From Abyssibius alkaniclasticus (GTDB taxonomy: Bacteria > Pseudomonadota > Alphaproteobacteria > Rhodobacterales > Rhodobacteraceae): a DNA stretch of 64,000 nt. The notes beneath the pieces were generated by a model that made no database searches, was not told the DNA's origin, and saw nothing but the letters and a program-made list of their open reading frames with translations. The stretch lies in NCBI RefSeq assembly GCF_020447305.1, contig NZ_CP095732.1:2016501-2080500 (forward strand), in the 5' to 3' direction. A program made the position numbers and the translations under genes. Below are positions 59,853 through 64,000 of this stretch, in pieces. Within the stretch, counting starts at the first letter, position 1, and the number at the start of each line of letters is the position of its first letter.

Positions 59853-60593
59853 CTTCGGTCCAGCTACCAGCTTTCTGTCCTTCCAGAGACGAAAGCTTGT
59901 GCTGCCAGGAACGCTTGCCCGTGCATGTTTGAACGCGACTGTCGCGGTTTCTCCTTCGAGCAGATGGTAGACGAGAAACGTCTGAACGAACTGAGAAGCA
60001 ATCGCGCCGTGCACGCTGTGGAACGGGCCAATAAATCGTTCGCATGAATTGTGAGAGGATGCTGCTCCGCCAAATGCCTTGTAACCGGTCTCGCAGCACA
60101 GACTGATAAAGGTCTTTGCTGAAACTCCTGCAACATCAAATACGTTCATGAAGGCATCTGTATCAATCCAATCACCATTCGCGAATTTGATGCTTGCATC
60201 ACTACCATGGCCAATCAGGATCACATGTGAATAGGCTGCATGGGATCGGCCCCACAAGACTTCAATTTCTTGCAAGGACCTCACCTTGTAAGCATGAATG
60301 AAGTCATCGGAGACGAGCAGTCTGCAAAACTGGAGTATCGATTTACCCAGCGGATCGAGAAGTGTGGTTTCTGTCTCCAAGTCTCCAATATTCAGCATCA
60401 AAACGCCAATATTGCGATGACACAGGCTGCTTGCAACCAACTCGGTTTCTGCATTGCCGACATCGACGCGAACACTCCTGCCTTCTACTGCCAATACTCG
60501 CTTCTCGACGAAGGACGATGGCGACTGCACATTCGCTTTTATCTTCGATACGGGCACAAAAACCCGTTCATCTATATGGAGGTTTTTGGCCAT
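59847..60593 (-). CDS. Caspase-fold (CHAT/peptidase C14-like) protease candidate, reverse-oriented cargo
   Basis: About 248 residues from the probable start ATG 60593 (the frame opens at 60650). HVILIGHGSD gives the catalytic His of caspase-like peptidases (near 128) preceded by hydrophobic strand residues, and FISLCCETGYKAFGG gives Cys near 165-166. The 37-residue spacing and the two flanking strand patterns are those of CHAT/C14 proteases. An N-terminal domain of about 110 residues has no known match. CHAT proteases act in bacterial defence and gasdermin-like systems. No partner gene is next to it; it lies alone in the late operon. Confidence 0.6.
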   Translation of the reverse strand: MAKNLHIDERVFVPVSKIKANVQSPSSFVEKRVLAVEGRSVRVDVGNAETELVASSLCHRNIGVLMLNIGDLETETTLLDPLGKSILQFCRLLVSDDFIHAYKVRSLQEIEVLWGRSHAAYSHVILIGHGSDASIKFANGDWIDTDAFMNVFDVAGVSAKTFISLCCETGYKAFGGAASSHNSCERFIGPFHSVHGAIASQFVQTFLVYHLLEGETATVAFKHARASVPGSTSFRLWKDRKLVAGPKS

Positions 60594-60680
60594 CAGGAAT
60601 CCAGTGTATGAAGTGAACGGTACTTTCCGTTCAATTGCATCAAACGGCAAGCCAAAGGTGGCGCAGAGAAGGAATTCAGA

Positions 60681-61100
60681 GTGCCTACCTCCCGCGAAAC
60701 TATCCTAGCCGCGCTGCACGCGAGACTCTCGGCGCTGCCCGCCATGGCCCTGCGCGGCGAGGTGCTGCCCGAGCGCGTCCCGGCCGATGGGCTGCTGATC
60801 CTGCGCGACGGTGAACCCGGCGAGCCCGAGGTGACGCTGTCGCCCCTGCGCTACCACTACCAGCACCGCGCTGAGATCGAAGCGGTCGTGCAAGGCGCAG
60901 ACCGTGACGCCACTTTCGACAGACTGACTGCCAGCATCGGCGCGGCAATTGCTGGCGACCGCACGTTGGGCGGCCTCTGCGACTGGGGCGAGGCGGAAGC
61001 CCCGCGACCGGTCGATCTGCCCGTTGAGGGCACGGCCAGCCTGAAAGCGGCCGTGATCCCGGTGGTGCTGCATTATTCAACGGCCGATCCGTTCGGCTGA
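60681..61100 (+). CDS. Putative tail terminator protein
   Basis: 139 residues from GTG 60681. SRETILAALHARLSALPAMA, RGEVLPERVPADGLLILRDG, YHYQHRAEIEAVVQGADRDA and GDWGEAEAPRPVDLPVEGTA-like strands follow the size and alpha/beta pattern of gpU-type terminators. The position just before the tail tube gene is the usual one. Identity is based on position and pattern, not on a diagnostic motif. Confidence 0.7.
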   Translation: MPTSRETILAALHARLSALPAMALRGEVLPERVPADGLLILRDGEPGEPEVTLSPLRYHYQHRAEIEAVVQGADRDATFDRLTASIGAAIAGDRTLGGLCDWGEAEAPRPVDLPVEGTASLKAAVIPVVLHYSTADPFG

Positions 61101-61124
61101 TCCCGACAACCCGAGGAGAACACA

Positions 61125-62063
61125 ATGGCACGAGCCCAAGGGGCGCGGGCGCAGATGGCGCTTGCGTTCGAGACGACCTATGGAACGCCCCCCGTGGGCG
61201 GTTTCACGAAGATGCCCTTCGCCAGCACTTCGCTCGGCGCAGAGCAGCCGCTGCTGAACTCGGAACTTCTCGGCTATGGCCGGGATCCGCTGGCGCCAAT
61301 CAAGGATGCGGTGACGGCGGACGGGGATGTCGTCGTGCCGCTGGACGCCGAGGCCTTCGGGTTCTGGCTGAAGGCGAGTTTTGGCGATCCGATCACTACC
61401 GGTACCGGCCCATGGACGCATGAATTCCAGTCCGGGTCCTGGACGCTGCCCAGCATGTCGATCGAGACGGGCATGCCCGAGATCCCGCGTTTTGCGATGT
61501 ATTCCGGCTGCGTACTCGACCAGATCAACTGGCAGATGCAGCGATCTGGCCTGCTGACCGCAACGGCCCGACTGGTGGCGCAGGGCGAGACCGTGGGCAC
61601 GACGACCAGCGCCGGGACACCCGCCGCGCTCGACTTGCAGCGCTTCGGCCATTTCAACGGCGCGATCAGCCGCAATGGCACCGCGCTCGGTAATGTCGTT
61701 TCAGCCGACATCACCTACGCGAACAATCTCGACCGTATCGAAACCATCCGCTCGGACGGTCGCATCGATGGGGCAGACCCGTCTATTGCCGCTCTGACCG
61801 GCTCAATCGAGGTGCGTTTCGCCGACCAGACGCTGGTGACGCAGGCGATCAATGGCGATCCCTGCGAGTTGGAGTTCGCCTATGTGCTGCCCTCCGGCGA
61901 AAGCTTCACCTTCACCGTGCACGCCGTCTACCTGCCGCGCCCCCGCATCGAGATTTCCGGGCCGCAGGGCGTGCAGGCGACCTTCGATTGGCAGGCCGCG
62001 CGTGACAGCACGGTCGGCCGGATGTGCACCGCCACCCTCGTGAATGATGTGGAGATTTACTGA
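61125..62063 (+). CDS. Phage tail tube protein
   Basis: 312 residues. GARAQMALAFETTYGTPPVG, LLGYGRDPLAPIKDAVTADG, FGFWLKASFGDPITTGTGPW and YSGCVLDQINWQMQRSGLLT are typical of the large tail tube proteins of non-contractile phages in this order. It forms hexamer rings that stack along the tape measure. The stop codon overlaps the chaperone gene start. Confidence 0.92.
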   Translation: MARAQGARAQMALAFETTYGTPPVGGFTKMPFASTSLGAEQPLLNSELLGYGRDPLAPIKDAVTADGDVVVPLDAEAFGFWLKASFGDPITTGTGPWTHEFQSGSWTLPSMSIETGMPEIPRFAMYSGCVLDQINWQMQRSGLLTATARLVAQGETVGTTTSAGTPAALDLQRFGHFNGAISRNGTALGNVVSADITYANNLDRIETIRSDGRIDGADPSIAALTGSIEVRFADQTLVTQAINGDPCELEFAYVLPSGESFTFTVHAVYLPRPRIEISGPQGVQATFDWQAARDSTVGRMCTATLVNDVEIY

Positions 62064-62500
62064 TGCTGACGCTCGATCTGACGAATGCACCCCGCTGGCA
62101 CGACCTCGCGCCGGGCGTCCGGCTGCAGCTGCGCCCGCTGACTACGGCGCTGATGGTTGCAACGCGCAGCGACACCGCTGTGGAGGCGGTCCCCGAGGAG
62201 GCGTCCGACGAGGAACGCGCCGTTGCCTTTGCCAAGGCGCTGGCGCGCCGGGCAGTTCTCACTTGGGAGGGCATCGGCGATGCGGATGGCAGTCCAATCG
62301 ACCCAAGCCCGGAGGCCATCGACGCGCTGCTCGACGTCTGGCCAATCTTTGAGGCCTTCCAGCTGACCTACGTCTCGAAGGGCCTGCTGCTGGAACAGGA
62401 AAAAAACGTCTCCGCGTCCTTGCCGAATGGTCCTTCGGCGGGGGCGAAGGCTACTGCAAAGCCTGTGAAGCGACGTGCGAAACCTGCCCGGCGCGGATGA
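62063..62500 (+). CDS. Tail assembly chaperone (gpG-like)
   Basis: 145 residues. A first half with ARWHDLAPGVRLQLRPLTTA-like strands and a helical part (DALLDVWPIFEAFQLTYVSK) fits tail assembly chaperones, which guide tape-measure protein folding. It ends in a basic tail (KATAKPVKRRAKPARRG) and overlaps the next small gene (ATGA at 62497-62500), as chaperone pairs do. The family assignment rests on position between tail tube and tape measure. Confidence 0.78.
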   Translation: MLTLDLTNAPRWHDLAPGVRLQLRPLTTALMVATRSDTAVEAVPEEASDEERAVAFAKALARRAVLTWEGIGDADGSPIDPSPEAIDALLDVWPIFEAFQLTYVSKGLLLEQEKNVSASLPNGPSAGAKATAKPVKRRAKPARRG

Positions 62501-62727
62501 ACCGACCTTCAACCTTTGAAGGCTGGCAGGTCTGGGATCTGGTGGCTCGCCTCGGCGGCCAGTTGCGCGTGCTGCCGGGCGCGGTGATCGGCTGGGACAT
62601 GTCGGCGGTGCTCGCCCTCGGTGACGCACTTGGCATTCCGCCCTTGGCCATGGCCGAACTGCTGCCCGCCGTTGAGGCGGTGATGGTCGCAAAATTTAAC
62701 GAACAGGTGGATCATTCCAATGGCTGA
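62497..62727 (+). CDS. Second tail assembly chaperone (gpT/DUF7697-like)
   Basis: 76 residues: RPSTFEGWQVWDLVARLGGQ, PGAVIGWDMSAVLALGDALG, MAELLPAVEAVMVAKFNEQV. It is largely helical. It lies between the first chaperone and the tape measure gene and matches in layout the downstream chaperone that in lambda is made by frameshift; here it has its own ATG. A separate, non-frameshifted arrangement is common in this order. Confidence 0.72.
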   Translation: MNRPSTFEGWQVWDLVARLGGQLRVLPGAVIGWDMSAVLALGDALGIPPLAMAELLPAVEAVMVAKFNEQVDHSNG

Positions 62728-64000
62728 GAAGCGCGTTTCTGTCCGCCTTGCTGCGGTGGGCGGCCGACAGGTGCGCGCCGAGCTGGAAGGTGTCGGCGAG
62801 GCTGGGGCGCGCGGGTTCGGACGGCTCAGCCGCGAGATGGAAGCGGCCAACGCTCGGCTTGCGGCGTTCTCCCGACGGGTCCGGATTGCCGCTGCAGCTG
62901 CGGTCGCCGCAGCCGCTGCTGCAGGCGTGGCCATGGTCCGCTCGGGACTGCAGACCGTCGATGCGCAGGCGAAGCTTGCGCAGTCGCTTGGCACGACAGT
63001 TGCCTCGATCCAGACCCTTGAGCGCGCGGGTGAGCTGGCCGGTGTTTCCATGTCGGGCATCGAGCAGGCGACAAAGGATCTGACTCGACGGCTCAGCCAG
63101 GCGGCCGCCGGGACGGGACCTGCTGCCGACGCGCTGGACCGGCTTGGGCTGTCTGCAACAGACCTGATCGCGCTGCCGCTGGATCAACGGGTGGGGGCGA
63201 TCAACGCCGCCATCGAAAGCTTCGTGCCCGCCGCAGAACGCGCCGCCGTGGCGGGCCAGCTGTTCGGCGAGGAAGGCTCCATCGCGATGTCGCGGATCGA
63301 CACCGCAACATTGCGCCAGGCGACAGAGGATGTTCTGGCCTTCGGCGTCGTCGTGTCGGAGCAGGATGCCGACCAGATCGAGCGGACCAACGACGCGATC
63401 TCGCGTCTTGGCCTCGTCTGGCGCGGGCTGTCGAACCAGCTGGCGGTCGCTGCGGCACCCGCGCTGGAAGCGGTCGCGAATGCCATGGCGGCCGTGGCCA
63501 GCCGCACCGGGCCACTCGGCATCGCGATCCGAGGCCTTTTCGACAACATCGGCCGTCTGACCACCTATGCCGCCACGTTTGTGGCTTTTCTTGCAGGGCG
63601 TTGGGTCGCCGGTATGGCAGCCGCAGCGCTGTCGGTCCGTGGGCTCGCCACGGCGCTGGTCCTGCTGCGTGGCGCCCTGATCCGGACCGGCATCGGGGCG
63701 CTGATCGTTGGCGCGGGCGAGCTTGTCTACCAGTTCACCCGCCTTGTGTCGGGAGCTGGCGGATTTGGTGAGGCGATGTCGCTCCTGAAGGATCTCGCGG
63801 TCGAAGTCTGGGATCGGATCAAGATGGGGGCTGCTGCGGCGGGCGCTGCGGCCACGGTGATGTTTTTCGACCTCAAGGCCGATGCTGCCTCCGGGATGCA
63901 GAGCGCCATCGAAAGCGTCGTGGCCTTCGGCAATACGGCCGCGAACACGTTTGAGGGAGCCTACGAGGCGAACAAGGCGATCTGGGGAATGCTCCCCGCA
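62720..64000 (+). CDS. Tail tape measure protein, partial
   Basis: The frame stays open from ATG 62720 to the window end (427 residues visible). EKRVSVRLAAVGGRQVRAEL, a long coiled/helical region, then hydrophobic segments (LATALVLLRGALIRTGIGAL, MGAAAAGAAATVMFFDLKAD) are typical of siphoviral tape measures, which set tail length and help DNA entry. Its length cannot be judged here. It overlaps the end of the second chaperone gene by 8 bases. Confidence 0.92.
   Translation, partial: MAEKRVSVRLAAVGGRQVRAELEGVGEAGARGFGRLSREMEAANARLAAFSRRVRIAAAAAVAAAAAAGVAMVRSGLQTVDAQAKLAQSLGTTVASIQTLERAGELAGVSMSGIEQATKDLTRRLSQAAAGTGPAADALDRLGLSATDLIALPLDQRVGAINAAIESFVPAAERAAVAGQLFGEEGSIAMSRIDTATLRQATEDVLAFGVVVSEQDADQIERTNDAISRLGLVWRGLSNQLAVAAAPALEAVANAMAAVASRTGPLGIAIRGLFDNIGRLTTYAATFVAFLAGRWVAGMAAAALSVRGLATALVLLRGALIRTGIGALIVGAGELVYQFTRLVSGAGGFGEAMSLLKDLAVEVWDRIKMGAAAAGAAATVMFFDLKADAASGMQSAIESVVAFGNTAANTFEGAYEANKAIWGMLPA

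Noticed and set aside
50305-64000. Gene transfer agent rather than prophage
   Set aside because: A serine recombinase, a complete replication module, methyltransferases and reverse-oriented cargo genes go with a prophage; the gene order and terminase type are lambda-like.

Overview
The window reads as the chromosome of an alphaproteobacterium, most likely a member of Rhodobacterales (roseobacter/Paracoccus-like). The reasons are the high GC, the housekeeping order dac–tmk–holB–tatD–MBL hydrolase, a polyamine-type ABC transporter, and phage genes of the kind common in this order. No rRNA genes or CRISPR array were seen.

Region 1 (1–7.3 kb) is the right end of a genomic island next to tRNA-Ser(UGA). 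On the minus strand it carries a type III-like restriction-modification pair (res, cut by the window edge, and mod), a tyrosine recombinase, two small DNA-binding proteins, an unknown 270-residue protein, and a P4-type integrase facing the 3' end of the tRNA gene. Region 2 (7.5–19.7 kb) is core chromosome. A plus-strand operon-like run encodes a SPOR lipoprotein, a D,D-carboxypeptidase, thymidylate kinase, DNA polymerase III delta', TatD, a metallo-hydrolase and an AEC carrier. It meets a minus-strand spermidine/putrescine-type ABC operon at a large inverted repeat.

Region 3 (19.9–28.5 kb) is a decayed island at tRNA-Ser(GCU). A tyrosine integrase gene there is broken by an IS3-type element and also carries a stop codon. 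Beyond it lies a six-gene minus-strand cluster (luciferase-domain protein, LLM oxidoreductase, GST, NmrA-like reductase, DODA-type dioxygenase, DoxX) divergent from an HxlR regulator. This looks like an inducible response to quinones or other electrophilic aromatics.

Region 4 (about 29 kb to beyond 64 kb) is a large lambda-like siphoviral prophage. Its left end has a large serine recombinase, a ParB/HTH-like partner and DUF2924. Divergent from these are an unknown 749-residue protein, a Com-like zinc finger and a sigma-like factor. The replication/recombination block holds a RecA-like ATPase, a possible ssDNA-binding protein, a DEAD/DEAH helicase, a PD-(D/E)XK nuclease, a primase/helicase-type ATPase and a RuvC-like nuclease. 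Two DNA methyltransferases follow. The late block then runs terminase, gpW-like, portal, ClpP-type protease, gpD-like decoration, gpE-like capsid, head–tail proteins, tail tube, chaperones and tape measure (cut by the window end).

The most interesting observations are in the prophage. (i) Three reverse-strand cargo genes interrupt the late operon; one looks like a caspase-fold (CHAT/C14-like) protease and one like a PD-(D/E)XK nuclease. (ii) Eleven copies of AATCTG/CAGATT lie in about 200 bp beside a nested inverted repeat, next to the primase/helicase, and may be a replication origin. (iii) A long, same-strand second reading frame through the cytosine methyltransferase gene has protein-like WPTP repeats. 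(iv) A roughly 28-bp imperfect hairpin and an array of three perfect hairpins lie in the noncoding gaps.
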